DNA from: Hydrogenophilales bacterium
GTDB taxonomy: Bacteria > Pseudomonadota > Gammaproteobacteria > Burkholderiales > Thiobacillaceae
Assembly: GCA_016195805.1 (NCBI GenBank)
Contig: JACPYT010000004.1
Span: forward strand, 108,665-172,664
DNA length: 64,000 nucleotides
Direction: 5' to 3'
In this document: positions 1 through 9,153 of the stretch, in pieces
How the letters are laid out: every line of letters begins with the position of its first letter
How positions within the stretch are numbered: the first letter of the stretch is position 1
Notes under the pieces: model-generated
The model's input: the letters and a program-made list of their open reading frames with translations, nothing else
What the model was told of the DNA's origin: nothing
Databases searched by the model: none
Made by a program: the position numbers and the translations under genes

Positions 1-1150
1 TCCCGGTCGCCACGCCGGTCATCCCGTAAGGCAGTCCGGTCAGGATGGCGATGGCAGCCACGCCGATCATGACGACCTGCGCCACCAGTTCCTTGCCCAG
101 CCAGCTGCGTGCGGCCAGCACGGCGCCGGACAGGTTTTCGATCATCATCAGGGGGGCAGCCAGGCTGAGAATCATCAGGGGGGCGGCCGAATCGGCCCAG
201 CGATGACCGAAGAGGGTGACCACCAGCGGTTTGGCCAGCCACAGAAAGCCGACATAGAACGGCAGGGCATAGACAGCCACCAGCGTCAGGCTGCGGAAAA
301 ACAAGTAGCGGCATTTGTCGAGATTGTCCTGCTCCTTCGCCAGGGCGCGGAACAGGACCTCGTACACCGAGCCGGTGATGAAGCCGTGCGGGCGCGCCGC
401 TAGACTCTCGGCCTTGTTGTACAGACCCACGCCGGCCGGCCCCAGGCTGCGCGACAGGATGAAGGTGGGCAGCTGGCTGCGGATGTAAAAGACGATGTTG
501 TTGGTGGAGGCCAGAAGCCCGTAGCGCATCAGTTCCCCGGCGCGCGCAAAGTCGAAGCAGACGCCCGGGCGCCAGCCCGCATACCAGGAAAATTGCAGGG
601 CACCCGCCATCGAACTGAACAGGCCGGCAAGAATCAGACTCCAGGGGCCGTGGCCCAGATAGGCGAGGCTCAGGGCAATGCTGTTGTAGACCACCAGATT
701 GACCAGCTGGACGGACGTCTTGGCCTTGAAGCGCATTTCCCGGTGCAGCATGTTGCTGGGCACGTTGAAAAACGGGCGGACCAGAAAGGACAGCGCCGCC
801 ACCCGCAGCAGATCGGTATAGAGGGGGTTCCCGTACCAGCGTCCGAACCAGGGCGCGATGGCGAAGAAAAAACTGACGATCACCAGCCCGATGAGGAATT
901 GCAGCGTGAACAGCAGATCGTAATCGCGCTTGCTGGCCTCCTTGGCGCGTACGATGGCCTGTCCCATGCCGCCGCCGGCAACGAAACCCGCCAGGCTGGT
1001 GAAGATCTGGATGGTCGCCACCATGCCGAACTCGGCCGGTATCAGGAGGCGCGCAAGAATCAAGCCCAGCGCGAAGCTGAGGACCTGACTGCCTGTGTTG
1101 CCGATGAATACCCATTTGGCGCCATGGCGGATGGAATTGCCAAGGCTCAT
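1..1150 (-). CDS. Lipopolysaccharide/polysaccharide flippase (PST/Wzx-like), 3' end outside the window
   Basis: Multi-spanning membrane protein that probably translocates lipid-linked oligosaccharide units across the inner membrane. The minus-strand frame opens with ATG at 1150 (MSLGNSIRHGAKWVFIGN) and stays open for 383 codons to the window edge, so the C-terminus is missing. The N-terminus matches the polysaccharide-transporter family: an amphipathic lead, then hydrophobic helices such as 'QVLSFALGLILARLL' and the typical 'PAEFGMVATIQIF' segment, followed by many further helices. It lies downstream of the glycosyltransferase and methyltransferase genes on the same strand, which fits a surface-polysaccharide locus. 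Family assignment is fairly sure; the substrate is unknown. Confidence 0.85.
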   Translation of the reverse strand, partial: MSLGNSIRHGAKWVFIGNTGSQVLSFALGLILARLLIPAEFGMVATIQIFTSLAGFVAGGGMGQAIVRAKEASKRDYDLLFTLQFLIGLVIVSFFFAIAPWFGRWYGNPLYTDLLRVAALSFLVRPFFNVPSNMLHREMRFKAKTSVQLVNLVVYNSIALSLAYLGHGPWSLILAGLFSSMAGALQFSWYAGWRPGVCFDFARAGELMRYGLLASTNNIVFYIRSQLPTFILSRSLGPAGVGLYNKAESLAARPHGFITGSVYEVLFRALAKEQDNLDKCRYLFFRSLTLVAVYALPFYVGFLWLAKPLVVTLFGHRWADSAAPLMILSLAAPLMMIENLSGAVLAARSWLGKELVAQVVMIGVAAIAILTGLPYGMTGVATG

Positions 1151-1471
1151 TGTTTCGAAGAATGGATGAATGCTGGCAAGCGGGAGTGTTTGGAAATCAC
1201 GGTATATGCAGTCAATGTGGGGCTATGCATGGTTGAATGCCAGCGCAAAGTATGAAATCAGGCATCTCGGATGCAATGTGGCGTTTCAGGGATTTCAACA
1301 AGCTTTATCCCTGATTGAATGCGCTCGGTTTGTGCGTGTGTTCTTGTCAATGAGGGTTCTGGTCGTTTTCTGGATGGGTCGATTCGGTGCCGAGTATACC
1401 GGCAGCACGTTGTGCAGCAGATTCGTTCCGGAAAAAGCAAAACATATACCACCCCAGTGGCGGCCGTTTCA
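1151..1471. other. Intergenic gap between two polysaccharide-locus genes
   Basis: No convincing gene is visible in these 321 bases. A perfect 8-bp inverted repeat (TCAGGGAT at 1286-1293, ATCCCTGA at 1307-1314, 13-nt spacer) lies upstream of the flippase start. It has no T-tract, so it is more likely an operator-like site or chance than a terminator. The short open frames here have arginine- and cysteine-rich translations unlike real proteins. Confidence 0.5.
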
Positions 1472-2383
1472 TCAGTGACTCCGGCCTAGCCATCTTTTGA
1501 CCGTGAGGGCTAGTTGTCCAATACCGGGTACGCGTTTCAGTTTTCTGAGCAAACGACTGTCGATGCGTGTATTGGGCAGGAAATGGGCCCGCTCCATCCG
1601 GGCGAAATTACTGTCCTGGGGGATGTCGAGGTTTCCGCGCATGCGTCGAATCGCGGCCAGGGATTCCATCAGATTGTGTTCGATGTAATCGATCTGGCTG
1701 CTCCATGCGATGTCGTTGCCAATATGGAAAGTGAGGGGCAGATCATTGATGCGTTGGGCGCGAAACCCGCTCACGGCGTCCAGTGCGATGAATAGCAGAT
1801 AGTCGAAGTGCGCCGCGCCGATGCAGCAATTGCCGAGGTCGAGTTGCGGGACGTACGATTTCGGGAACACGAAACAATCGTAACCATAGGCAATCTGCCC
1901 AGGCTGTCGATACATCTCGGGCAGTTGCTCGATGCTGTCGTAGTGGCTGGAAATGTTTCTCCGATAAATGGTGAAGGGCGTGCCGGGTTCGAAACGTTTT
2001 TCCACGATTTCGTTCAGCGCCACGTAGAAATTGGGCTGGACGGCGATATCCATGTTGGTAAAGATCAGGTACCCGCATTCCGACGACTCGGCACCCACCC
2101 GCAGGATGTCGGCAATCAGGGGGAAAGGCCGCTTGGGCGACATCGGGCGGATATCCTGGACCGTTCGATCAAGGTACCCGGCGAGTGTGGCGGGCCCCTT
2201 GATCGCGATTTCGTCGCCGGGCAGCACGATGGCATGGATCTCGACCCGAATGCCTTGCTTGCGCGCTTCTTCCGCAGCGACGCGCAGGCTTTCATAGGTG
2301 ATTCTGCTCGCGATTCCGTGTTCGGAATTTTCGGGGCACGGAAATGGGTTGATGACGTGGCAGAAAGTGGTTGGCATGGTCAT
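1472..2383 (-). CDS. Hypothetical protein, possible glycosyltransferase (GT-A-like)
   Basis: About 303 residues. I do not recognise a named family with confidence. The segment 'GYLIFTNMDIAVQPNFY' in the first third resembles the beta-strand plus DxD-type metal/nucleotide site of GT-A sugar transferases (here MD followed by a hydrophobic strand), and its place among surface-polysaccharide genes supports a sugar-transfer role. There is no signal peptide and no clear membrane helix. The reading frame offers GTG at 2389, ATG at 2383 and ATG at 2377; none has a good ribosome-binding site, so the start is uncertain and the first ATG is used. Function is inference only. Confidence 0.55.
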   Translation of the reverse strand: MTMPTTFCHVINPFPCPENSEHGIASRITYESLRVAAEEARKQGIRVEIHAIVLPGDEIAIKGPATLAGYLDRTVQDIRPMSPKRPFPLIADILRVGAESSECGYLIFTNMDIAVQPNFYVALNEIVEKRFEPGTPFTIYRRNISSHYDSIEQLPEMYRQPGQIAYGYDCFVFPKSYVPQLDLGNCCIGAAHFDYLLFIALDAVSGFRAQRINDLPLTFHIGNDIAWSSQIDYIEHNLMESLAAIRRMRGNLDIPQDSNFARMERAHFLPNTRIDSRLLRKLKRVPGIGQLALTVKRWLGRSH

Positions 2384-2447
2384 GTACACGGTTTGACATG
2401 GTGGGGCGGCGGTTCCTGGCCGTCATATGACGAGGCGAATTGCGGTC

Positions 2448-3497
2448 TCATGAAATCGGCCCGATGGCTCGATGGGGGGATTCTGCTGCGGACTGGCCGA
2501 CGCGTTCGCGAGGATCCCCGGCGGGAACACGAAATGCAACCAGCAGATGATCTCTTGCGGAGCGCCAGTGTGGCGGCGTTCGGCAGGCAGGGCGGCAGGC
2601 CTTGCCTTGGCTCAGCGCATGGAAACGTCGCAGGGTGTACGCAAGATTCGGTAAACAGCGATAAAAAAGGTTTGCCGCTGCCTGAATGAACGCTTCGGTT
2701 GCCTTGGCAGGTTCATGGCTGAACATGACCAGGTCCTCGATGGACAGTCTCAATTCTGCGGCGGCGTGTTCACACCAGCGCGGATTGATGAACGAGATGT
2801 GTTCGGCGATGCTGCAATACCAGTACATGCCGCCCATGAGACGCCATGGCGTGGTTGCCGTATTCCCGGTCGACAGGATGATCAATCCGCCCGGCCGGGT
2901 TGCCCGGGCAAGGGATGCGAGAAATGTCCTGGGATTGCCGACATGCTCGATGACGTCCATGGCAACCACGACATCGAAAGGTGGGTGCAATGTGTCCAGG
3001 TCGGAGAAGTCGCGTCCGACGATTTCGATTCCCTTCGCGGCGGCGTGCTCCGCAGCAAGCGGGTGCACCTCGATGCCCGAGCGGCGGTAGCCGCCGCCCA
3101 GATGATCAAGAAAGCGGCCATCAAAGCAGCCCACATCAAGCACCGTAGCGACATCGCCGTGCTTTCGAATGATGGCCGAGGCAATCTGCCAGTCCCGGCG
3201 TTTGACTGGGTGGTACTGCCAGGATGACGCAGAGCCTTTCCGATAGAGGGCATCCAGTTCGCACTTGTCCGGTTGCGGATGCCGCCAGTGCAAGCCACAC
3301 ACCTTGCAGCGGTACAGGCTTCCCCCGGGCAGCGGTGAGTCAAGCGCCGTCCCTGCGAACTCGAATGCATCCGGTATGGCGCCGACCCGGGATACATCCC
3401 CAGAATTACAGCCGGGGCATGATTGACTCCCGGCGTTTCCTGTCCGTTTTGCGGGCGCTGGCCGTGCATCACGGATTTCTGCCGCCTGATTACGCAT
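2448..3497 (-). CDS. Class I SAM-dependent methyltransferase with N-terminal zinc-finger-like motif
   Basis: 349 residues. An N-terminal CPGC...CKVC pair (Cys27, 30, 64, 67) could bind zinc. It is followed by a Rossmann methyltransferase domain with motif I 'VLDVGCFDGRFL' (about 119-130), then 'FDVVVAMDVIEHVGNP' and 'RPGGLIILSTGN'. This layout is common among methyltransferases in cell-surface polysaccharide clusters, which modify sugars or lipid-linked intermediates. The C-terminal 'SARDHLLVAFR' matches the usual end of the family, so the unusual arginine-rich tail after it need not be a frameshift. ATG at 3497 is preceded by a purine-rich stretch. The acceptor substrate is unknown. Confidence 0.8.
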   Translation of the reverse strand: MRNQAAEIRDARPAPAKRTGNAGSQSCPGCNSGDVSRVGAIPDAFEFAGTALDSPLPGGSLYRCKVCGLHWRHPQPDKCELDALYRKGSASSWQYHPVKRRDWQIASAIIRKHGDVATVLDVGCFDGRFLDHLGGGYRRSGIEVHPLAAEHAAAKGIEIVGRDFSDLDTLHPPFDVVVAMDVIEHVGNPRTFLASLARATRPGGLIILSTGNTATTPWRLMGGMYWYCSIAEHISFINPRWCEHAAAELRLSIEDLVMFSHEPAKATEAFIQAAANLFYRCLPNLAYTLRRFHALSQGKACRPACRTPPHWRSARDHLLVAFRVPAGDPRERVGQSAAESPHRAIGPIS

Positions 3498-3950
3498 GGC
3501 CCGTTTCCCGATAAATAAGGCTGTGACCTTTTAGTCGGGCTGCCGAGGGAGAGGTTGAAATGCTCGCATTTCATCTCGCCAGCCGTCAGAACAACTGTAA
3601 ATCACATAAATGACTCACGTTGGTTTCGCGATGTCATCATTCATTCCTCCGCTCGTTCGATGGGGCGGTAAATGCGCCTATCCCTTTGGCTCATACATCG
3701 TGTTCTGTAGCCGCACGGAGGCGTTGCGGATTATGGCGAAGCATCGTTCATGCGGCATGCGAAATCAATTGCGTCCGAGTATTTTCTTGGAGATCGGCCG
3801 GAGGCAATGGAGTCGGAACGCGTGTTCGGTCCGGAACAGCCGGATTTTCCGCTGGATGGTCGTCCTCAGATCCTTTCGCCCCATCGCATCGAGAAGCGGA
3901 AGCACTTCAAAATAATGTTCCAGTTCGGCATGAATCCGGATGGAGGTGGC
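3498..3950. other. Non-coding or decayed stretch with a short orphan open frame
   Basis: No intact gene was found. On the minus strand, codons 3950-3768 are open and end at TGA (3767-3765). They encode a protein-like tail with the pieces 'IHAELEHYFEVLPLLDAMG' and 'RTTIQRKIRLFRTEHAF' but lack a credible start, since the frame begins directly after a TAA. It looks like the 3' remnant of an unidentified gene beside the pyruvyl-transferase pseudogene. From 3498 to about 3764 I see nothing beyond the leader of the methyltransferase gene. Confidence 0.4.
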
Positions 3951-4363
3951 TTACCGTGCCGCGCCGTATTTGCGGTTCAGAATGTCTGCCCCCATGCGAA
4001 CAGCGCGTGCTGCTGACGGATCGACTTGTCAAAGGCGACGCCGCCCGCCTGTCCGCTCCAGGCGGCCGCCACCGGCACCTGCCCGATTCCGGGTACGTCA
4101 ATGGTGCGATCATGCGTGCCGATGATGGTTAAGGTGGCATCAGGGTAATGCATGCGCAGCGCTTGCAGCAGGGCACTGAACATGGCCGCGTCGCCGAGCG
4201 AGCCGGAGGGGTTGCAGGCGTCCCCGGGGATGATGGCGAAACGGGATAACGTGCCTGACGCTGTGGCCGGAAGCGCTGTGCGCAGCCGGCGCAGCGGCAG
4301 ACTGACCTCGAAAAGGTTGCGGACAACGATGGCCTGGTCGATGAGCTATCGCTTGCGCGTCAT
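3951..4363 (-). pseudogene. Polysaccharide pyruvyl transferase remnant
   Basis: Broken relative of the polysaccharide pyruvyl transferase family, which adds ketal pyruvate to surface sugars. Reading from ATG at 4363, the frame gives MTRKR and then a TAG at 4348-4346. Downstream it continues with 'FAIIPGDACNPSGSLGDAAM' and 'LQALRMHYPDATLTIIGTHD', which match the family's N-terminus. Near 4005 the frame breaks: the current frame hits TGA at 3977-3979, while the +1 frame carries the expected 'MGADILNRKYGAAR' before a TAA (3953-3951). A nonsense codon, a frameshift and the loss of roughly two thirds of the usual length argue for a dead gene. It starts about 8 bp after the upstream glycosyltransferase stop, so it was once part of that operon. 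Confidence 0.75.
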
Positions 4364-4370
4364 GGCGCGA

Positions 4371-5486
4371 TCAGCCTGGACGAACCGGGGATGCGCACAG
4401 CAGGGCCACCTGTTCATGAAACACAGTGCGTGTGAAGTGCCGTTTGATTGCGGTAGGCCCTTTTTCCGCCTCGCCGCGACGATTGTCAATGTTCGTCAGC
4501 CAGGCGGTGCATTGCCTGGCAAAGGCTGCATCATCTTTGACGATAGCCAGGCCAGCGTTTTCCAGATCGGCGCCAAAGGCGTCAGCGCCGTGCGACGTGG
4601 TCACGCAGGCCCGGCCATAGGCCAGCGACTCCAGAATCTTGATGTTGGTGCCGCCACCCGAGTAGATCGGCGCGATGGTGAAGGCCGCGTTGCGATAGGC
4701 GTCTTCCAGGCTATCTACAAAGCCGGGCGCTGAAACGCCGGGGTGTCGTTCCCAGGCCTGTCTTACGGCAGGGGGCGCGGTGCCAACGAGAAGCAGCCGG
4801 GCGTGCGTGCAGGCAGCCTTGATGAGGGGCCAGCAGCGGGACAGAAAACGGTCAATGCCTTTGCGATTGGGGGCATACCAGAGCGAGCCGACAAACAGCA
4901 GGGTGGAGCTGCCGGTCTGTGGGAAAGGCAGGGCGGGCGGGCTGTAGGGAATGTTGGGCAGCAGGGCCGATTGCAGATCGAGATGGCGGAACTGGTCGCG
5001 CCGGCTGACAAAGAAATAGGCATCGAAACGCTTGAGTTGTCGTTGCGCCAGCCACGCCGCATATCTTGATTTGAATTGTGCGGCCAGCGCCAGTGCCCCG
5101 GGTGCGTAATGGTAGCCCCAGTCGTCCAGGTCGACCACGGTACGGACGTCGGGTGGGATCAGCAGCTTGCTGATGGGGTTGAGATAGCGGCTGACGACGA
5201 GTCGATAACGCGTGAGGTCAACCCCATCCGCCCGGAGGGCCAGGTCCAGTGCCCTGTCGGGTTTGAATTTCCCGATGCCGAACGAACGCTGGTGCCAGTA
5301 GCCGTGTGCAAGGATGCCCGGTTTGGGCGGTACCAGACGGCTGGGGCCGGCGGTGGGCTCAATCAGTAACACATCCACGTCTCCCCGCGTCCGGAGGGCT
5401 TCATGCAGCAATGCGGTGCGCTGCTGCGCGCCCGACCGGGGGCTGAATGGAGACGCAGGCGACACCAGCAGAATGCGGTTAGACAC
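4371..5486 (-). CDS. Glycosyltransferase, GT4-like (GT-B fold)
   Basis: 371 residues, cytosolic. The N-terminus 'RILLVSPASPFSPRSGAQQR' is the glycine-rich loop of GT-B enzymes that bind the acceptor. The C-terminal half has 'LLFVGSLWYAPNRKGIDRF' (about 196-214) and the donor-nucleotide signature 'SGGGTNIKILESLAYGRACV' (about 276-295), with the conserved Glu of the E-x7-E region. It probably transfers a sugar from a nucleotide donor during exopolysaccharide or O-antigen assembly. It is the first gene of the minus-strand polysaccharide operon and is divergent from aroB. The donor and acceptor cannot be read from sequence. Confidence 0.85.
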   Translation of the reverse strand: MSNRILLVSPASPFSPRSGAQQRTALLHEALRTRGDVDVLLIEPTAGPSRLVPPKPGILAHGYWHQRSFGIGKFKPDRALDLALRADGVDLTRYRLVVSRYLNPISKLLIPPDVRTVVDLDDWGYHYAPGALALAAQFKSRYAAWLAQRQLKRFDAYFFVSRRDQFRHLDLQSALLPNIPYSPPALPFPQTGSSTLLFVGSLWYAPNRKGIDRFLSRCWPLIKAACTHARLLLVGTAPPAVRQAWERHPGVSAPGFVDSLEDAYRNAAFTIAPIYSGGGTNIKILESLAYGRACVTTSHGADAFGADLENAGLAIVKDDAAFARQCTAWLTNIDNRRGEAEKGPTAIKRHFTRTVFHEQVALLCASPVRPG

Positions 5487-5574
5487 GGGCGTCAGCCTGG
5501 ATCATGGGGCGCCGCAAATGAAGTCTCGGCAGGCTTGGCGAGATGGCAACGCCACTGAGGCAGTCATTGCGTGG

Positions 5575-5603
5575 CATGCGTTCATACATGCCATGAACGC
5601 ATG
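5575..5603. repeat. Perfect 11-bp inverted repeat in the divergent glycosyltransferase/aroB region
   Basis: CATGCGTTCAT (5575-5585) and ATGAACGCATG (5593-5603) are exact reverse complements around a 7-nt spacer. No T-run follows on either strand, and the site lies between two divergent genes, so an operator for a dimeric regulator is more plausible than a terminator. Confidence 0.6.
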
Positions 5604-5697
5604 GTGATGAATGGCGGGAGGCAGGTTTGGATGCATTCATGGCGAGTCATATTAATCCGGCCAGATACTCAGCAAGCGGTGTGCCATGCGCGCAGCC

Positions 5698-5726
5698 TAA
5701 GTGAACGAGCCGGCTTTGGTTACAAT
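5698..5726 (+). promoter_or_regulatory. Possible aroB promoter
   Basis: TACAAT at 5721-5726 is a good -10 hexamer about 30 bp before the aroB ATG. The matching -35 around 5698-5703 is weak, so confidence is low. If it is used, the aroB leader would be only about 25 nt long. Confidence 0.3.
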
Positions 5727-5755
5727 CGGGCAACCGATTTCATTTTTCCCGCTAT

Positions 5756-6835
5756 ATGCAAACCCTCCATGTCCGTCTCGGCGAGCGGTCCTACCCGATC
5801 CACATCGGGGCAGGCTTGCTGGGTCAGCCCGACCTTCTGCTGCCACATTTGCAGCAGAAACGCGTGGCGGTCGTGACCAATACTACGGTTGCGCCGCTGT
5901 ATCTGGACCGTTTGGTCGCCCTGCTGCAGGCAAGCGGCGTGGCTGTCACGCCGATCGTGCTGCCGGACGGCGAGGCCTACAAGAACTGGGAGACGCTGAA
6001 CCTGATTTTCGATGCGCTGCTGACCCAGCGTGCCGAGCGCAAGACCACGCTGATCGCGCTGGGCGGCGGCGTGATCGGCGATATGACCGGCTTCGCGGCG
6101 GCAAGTTATCAGCGCGGCGTGCCCTTCATCCAGATTCCCACCACGCTGCTGTCCCAGGTCGACTCCTCGGTGGGCGGCAAGACCGGGATCAACCATCCGC
6201 TCGGCAAGAACATGATCGGCGCCTTCTATCAGCCGAAAGTGGTGCTGGCCGACACCGATACGCTGAAGACGCTGCCGCCGCGCGAACTGTCGGCGGGGCT
6301 GGCCGAGGTCATCAAGTACGGGCTGATCTGGGACGCCGATTTCCTCACCTGGCTGGAGGCGAACATGGACAAGCTGCGCGCGCTCGACCCGGCGGCGATC
6401 ACCCATGCGATCTACCGTTCCTGCGAAATCAAGGCGCAGGTGGTGGGGCAGGACGAGCGCGAAGGCGGCATCCGTGCCATCCTCAACCTTGGCCACACCT
6501 TCGGCCACGCGATCGAAACCGGCATGGGCTACGGCAACTGGCTGCACGGCGAGGCAGTGGCGGCAGGCATGGTGATGGCGGCGGAAACCTCGCGGCGACT
6601 GGGCTGGCTTACCGAAGCGGACGTCGCACGGACCCGCGCGCTGATTCGCGCGGCCGGGCTGCCGGATGTCGCGCCCGACCTGGGCGTGGATCGGTATCTC
6701 GAATACATGGGCCACGACAAGAAGGTGGAAGGCGGCAAGATGCGTTTCGTGTTGCTGAAGAAGCTGGGTGAGGCGGTGATCACCGGCGACGTGCCGACCG
6801 ATGTGCTGACCGGCGTGTTGACCGCGCCTCATTGA
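5756..6835 (+). CDS. aroB: 3-dehydroquinate synthase
   Basis: Second enzyme of the shikimate pathway: converts DAHP to 3-dehydroquinate using NAD+ and a divalent metal in the cytosol. The 359 residues are the normal length. The NAD-binding '[15 protein letters not shown]' (about 102-116) and the active-site stretch '[19 protein letters not shown]' (about 129-147) are intact. Likely metal ligands are Glu in 'GLAEVIKYG', His in 'GHTFGHAIE' and His in 'LHGEAVAAG'. No aroK precedes it, unlike the common aroKB pair; the next gene upstream is divergent. The dGTPase-like gene follows after 13 bp and is probably co-transcribed. Confidence 0.97.
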   Translation: MQTLHVRLGERSYPIHIGAGLLGQPDLLLPHLQQKRVAVVTNTTVAPLYLDRLVALLQASGVAVTPIVLPDGEAYKNWETLNLIFDALLTQRAERKTTLIALGGGVIGDMTGFAAASYQRGVPFIQIPTTLLSQVDSSVGGKTGINHPLGKNMIGAFYQPKVVLADTDTLKTLPPRELSAGLAEVIKYGLIWDADFLTWLEANMDKLRALDPAAITHAIYRSCEIKAQVVGQDEREGGIRAILNLGHTFGHAIETGMGYGNWLHGEAVAAGMVMAAETSRRLGWLTEADVARTRALIRAAGLPDVAPDLGVDRYLEYMGHDKKVEGGKMRFVLLKKLGEAVITGDVPTDVLTGVLTAPH

Positions 6836-6848
6836 AAAAGGATTGTTG

Positions 6849-7979
6849 ATGGAACCGTCGTTCGCCTCCTACGCAGCGCATTCCAGTCAATCCCGCGGCC
6901 GCCTGCATGCCGAACCGCCTGCCGCCCCCCGCTCCGAATTCCAGCGCGACCGCGATCGCATCATCCATTCCACCGCGTTCCGGCGGCTGGAATACAAGAC
7001 CCAGGTGTTCGTCAACCACGAAGGCGACCTGTTCCGCACCCGCCTCACCCACAGCATCGAAGTCGCGCAGATCGGCCGCACGATTGCGCGTCTGCTGAAT
7101 CTGAATGAAGACCTGGTGGAGGCGGTGGCGCTGGCGCACGACCTCGGCCACACGCCCTTCGGCCATGCGGGGCAGGATGCGCTGAATGCCTGCATGCGCG
7201 AACATGGCGGCTTCGAGCACAACCTGCAGTCGCTGCGCGTGGTCGACCTGCTGGAAGAACGCTACGCCGAATTCGAAGGCTTGAACCTCACCTTCGAGGC
7301 ACGCGAGGGCATCCTCAAGCACTGCTCGCTGAGCAATGCGGAAAGGCTCGGTGCGGTGGGCGAACGCTTCCTCAACAAGCAGCAGCCTTCACTGGAGGCG
7401 CAGATCGCCAACCTGGCGGACGAGATCGCCTACAACAACCATGACGTCGACGACGGCCTGCGCTCCGGCCTGATCACGCTGGAACAGTTGAGCGAAGTGC
7501 AGATCTTTTCCCGCCACCTTGCCGAGGTGCGCGCGAAATACCCGGCCTTGCAGGGGCGCCGCGTGGTGACCGAAACCGTGCGCCGCATCATCAACACGCT
7601 GATCCTCGACCTGGTGAACACCACGCGGACGAACATCGAGAACAGCGGCGTGCAGACCCTCGCCGAGGTGCGTGCGGCCCCCTCGCTGGCGGCCTTCAGC
7701 CCGGCACTGCTCGACGAGCACCGCGACCTCAAGCGCTTCCTGCTGCATCATCTGTACCGCCATTACAAGGTGGCGCGCATGAGCGCCAAGGCCAGTCGCA
7801 TCATCAGCGATCTCTACACAGCCTTCACCGGCGATGCCCGCCTGCTGCCGCCCGAGCATCAGGCGCGCGAATCGCTCGAGGGCGCGCGCGCAGTGGCCGA
7901 TTACATCGCCGGGATGACCGACCGCTATGCCATGCGCGAACACCGGCGGATTTTCGCGGTGGAAGAGATTTACGGCTGA
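6849..7979 (+). CDS. dgt: Deoxyguanosinetriphosphate triphosphohydrolase-like protein
   Basis: HD-domain dNTP triphosphohydrolase of the short bacterial type, 376 residues from ATG 6849. The enzyme releases tripolyphosphate from dNTPs and helps to balance nucleotide pools. Visible HD-domain elements are '[19 protein letters not shown]', '[15 protein letters not shown]' (His-Asp metal pair) and '[17 protein letters not shown]' (distal Asp). ATG 6849 is chosen over TTG 6843 because AAGGA at 6838-6842 is well spaced from it. It lies directly behind aroB, an arrangement seen in many betaproteobacteria. True substrate preference cannot be told from sequence. Confidence 0.9.
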   Translation: MEPSFASYAAHSSQSRGRLHAEPPAAPRSEFQRDRDRIIHSTAFRRLEYKTQVFVNHEGDLFRTRLTHSIEVAQIGRTIARLLNLNEDLVEAVALAHDLGHTPFGHAGQDALNACMREHGGFEHNLQSLRVVDLLEERYAEFEGLNLTFEAREGILKHCSLSNAERLGAVGERFLNKQQPSLEAQIANLADEIAYNNHDVDDGLRSGLITLEQLSEVQIFSRHLAEVRAKYPALQGRRVVTETVRRIINTLILDLVNTTRTNIENSGVQTLAEVRAAPSLAAFSPALLDEHRDLKRFLLHHLYRHYKVARMSAKASRIISDLYTAFTGDARLLPPEHQARESLEGARAVADYIAGMTDRYAMREHRRIFAVEEIYG

Positions 7980-8005
7980 CCCGGCTTCGCCGCAACATCC
8001 ATCCC

Positions 8006-8033
8006 AAGGGCGGACCCGCCAAAATCCGCCCTT
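8006..8033 (+). terminator. Hairpin after dgt
   Basis: AAGGGCGGA (8006-8014) pairs exactly with TCCGCCCTT (8025-8033) across a 10-nt loop, 27 bp after the dgt stop. No long T-tract follows, so it may be a weak or Rho-assisted terminator or a 3'-end stabiliser. Confidence 0.5.
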
Positions 8034-8209
8034 GCCGCAACGCCCTGTCCAACGCCCCAATCTGTCAGCATTTTGTAAACGATTGGTCACGGGCCATGCC
8101 GTGAGTGGATTCGCGTAAACCGCTCTGGCACCGGGTTTATGGCGATTTTCAGGATTGGCACGCATGCTGCAGTAGCGTAGGCGTCTGCATTCCAACCCGG
8201 GAGAAATGG

Positions 8210-9085
8210 ATGAGCGTACTGATCGAACCCGCCGACCTTCAGGCCGCGATGGCGAGCGAGCCCATGGTGATTATCGATACCCGCGACCCAGGGGTGTATG
8301 CCAAGGGACATCTGCCCGGTGCGGTGAATCTGCGCGAGATTTTCACCTATCTGGCGACCAGCGATCCCGACGGCCTGGAGGCCATGAAGGCGAAGTTTGC
8401 CGAGGCGTTCGGGGCGGCCGGCCTGTCGGGCAGGGAAACAGCCGTGCTGTACGAGGATGCGATGAACACGGGCTTCGGCCAGTCGTGCCGCGGCTATTTC
8501 ATCCTCAGCTATCTCGGCTATCCAGGAATCAAGGTGCTGCATGGCGGCTATCGGGCCTGGCTGGCGGCGGGCCTGCCGGCCAGCACGGAGGCAGTGACGC
8601 CGGTACCGGCAAGTTTCCCGGCAGACGCGTCGGCCGACGTGATGGTGGACAAGGATGCGATGCTCGCAGCAGTGAAGTCCGGCAGCGCGACGCTGCTCGA
8701 CGTGCGCGACGTCGACGAATGGATCGGCGCGAGTTCGTCGCCCTATGGCCCGGACTTCTGCCCGCGCAAGGGGCGCATTCCCAACGCGCGCTGGATAGAG
8801 TGGTATCGCCTGATGAAGCCGGGTGCTGATGGCCCGGTGTTCAAGGCCGGCCCCGAGGTGCTGGCTGAGTGCCTGACGGCCGGCATCACGCCGGAGACGC
8901 CGGTGATCGTGTATTGCTTCAAGGGCGCGCGCGCATCCAATACCTACCTCATTCTCAAAGAGGCCGGCATCCGGAACGTGAAGATCTATTTCGGCTCGTG
9001 GAACGAGTGGTCGCGCGATCCGGCGTTGCCGATCGAGGAAGGCTTCCCGCAACGGGCCGCATCAGCTTACGCCGAAGCCGCCTGA
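8210..9085 (+). CDS. Two-domain rhodanese-type sulfurtransferase
   Basis: 291 residues with two tandem rhodanese folds. The N-terminal domain ('VIIDTRDPGVYAKGHLPGA', about 20-38) serves as scaffold. The C-terminal domain carries the catalytic Cys236 in 'VIVYCFKGARAS' and the usual 'LLDVRDVDEW'. It transfers sulfane sulfur from a donor such as thiosulfate to cyanide, thiols or a protein acceptor. No signal peptide is seen, so it is probably cytosolic. ATG 8210 follows a GGGAG at about 8199-8203; the upstream part of the frame is unlike any protein. The active loop CFKGAR differs from the classical CRKGVT, so the substrate may differ. Confidence 0.88.
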   Translation: MSVLIEPADLQAAMASEPMVIIDTRDPGVYAKGHLPGAVNLREIFTYLATSDPDGLEAMKAKFAEAFGAAGLSGRETAVLYEDAMNTGFGQSCRGYFILSYLGYPGIKVLHGGYRAWLAAGLPASTEAVTPVPASFPADASADVMVDKDAMLAAVKSGSATLLDVRDVDEWIGASSSPYGPDFCPRKGRIPNARWIEWYRLMKPGADGPVFKAGPEVLAECLTAGITPETPVIVYCFKGARASNTYLILKEAGIRNVKIYFGSWNEWSRDPALPIEEGFPQRAASAYAEAA

Positions 9086-9153
9086 CGGGCGGTTTCACGG
9101 CGGGGCGGGTATTCTCTTCGCCCGTATGGCAGCGTATCCGACCCCCGGCCGAT

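Noticed and set aside
593..1255. 220-aa plus-strand open frame
   Set aside because: Antisense to the flippase gene; translation is Gln/His/Arg-rich and low in hydrophobics, typical of a high-GC shadow frame.
1286..1314. Possible terminator upstream of the flippase
   Set aside because: Perfect 8-bp inverted repeat, but a long loop and no T-tract; noted only as a possible operator.
1808..2689. 293-aa plus-strand open frame
   Set aside because: Runs antisense across the putative glycosyltransferase gene and into the methyltransferase gene; no recognisable motif.
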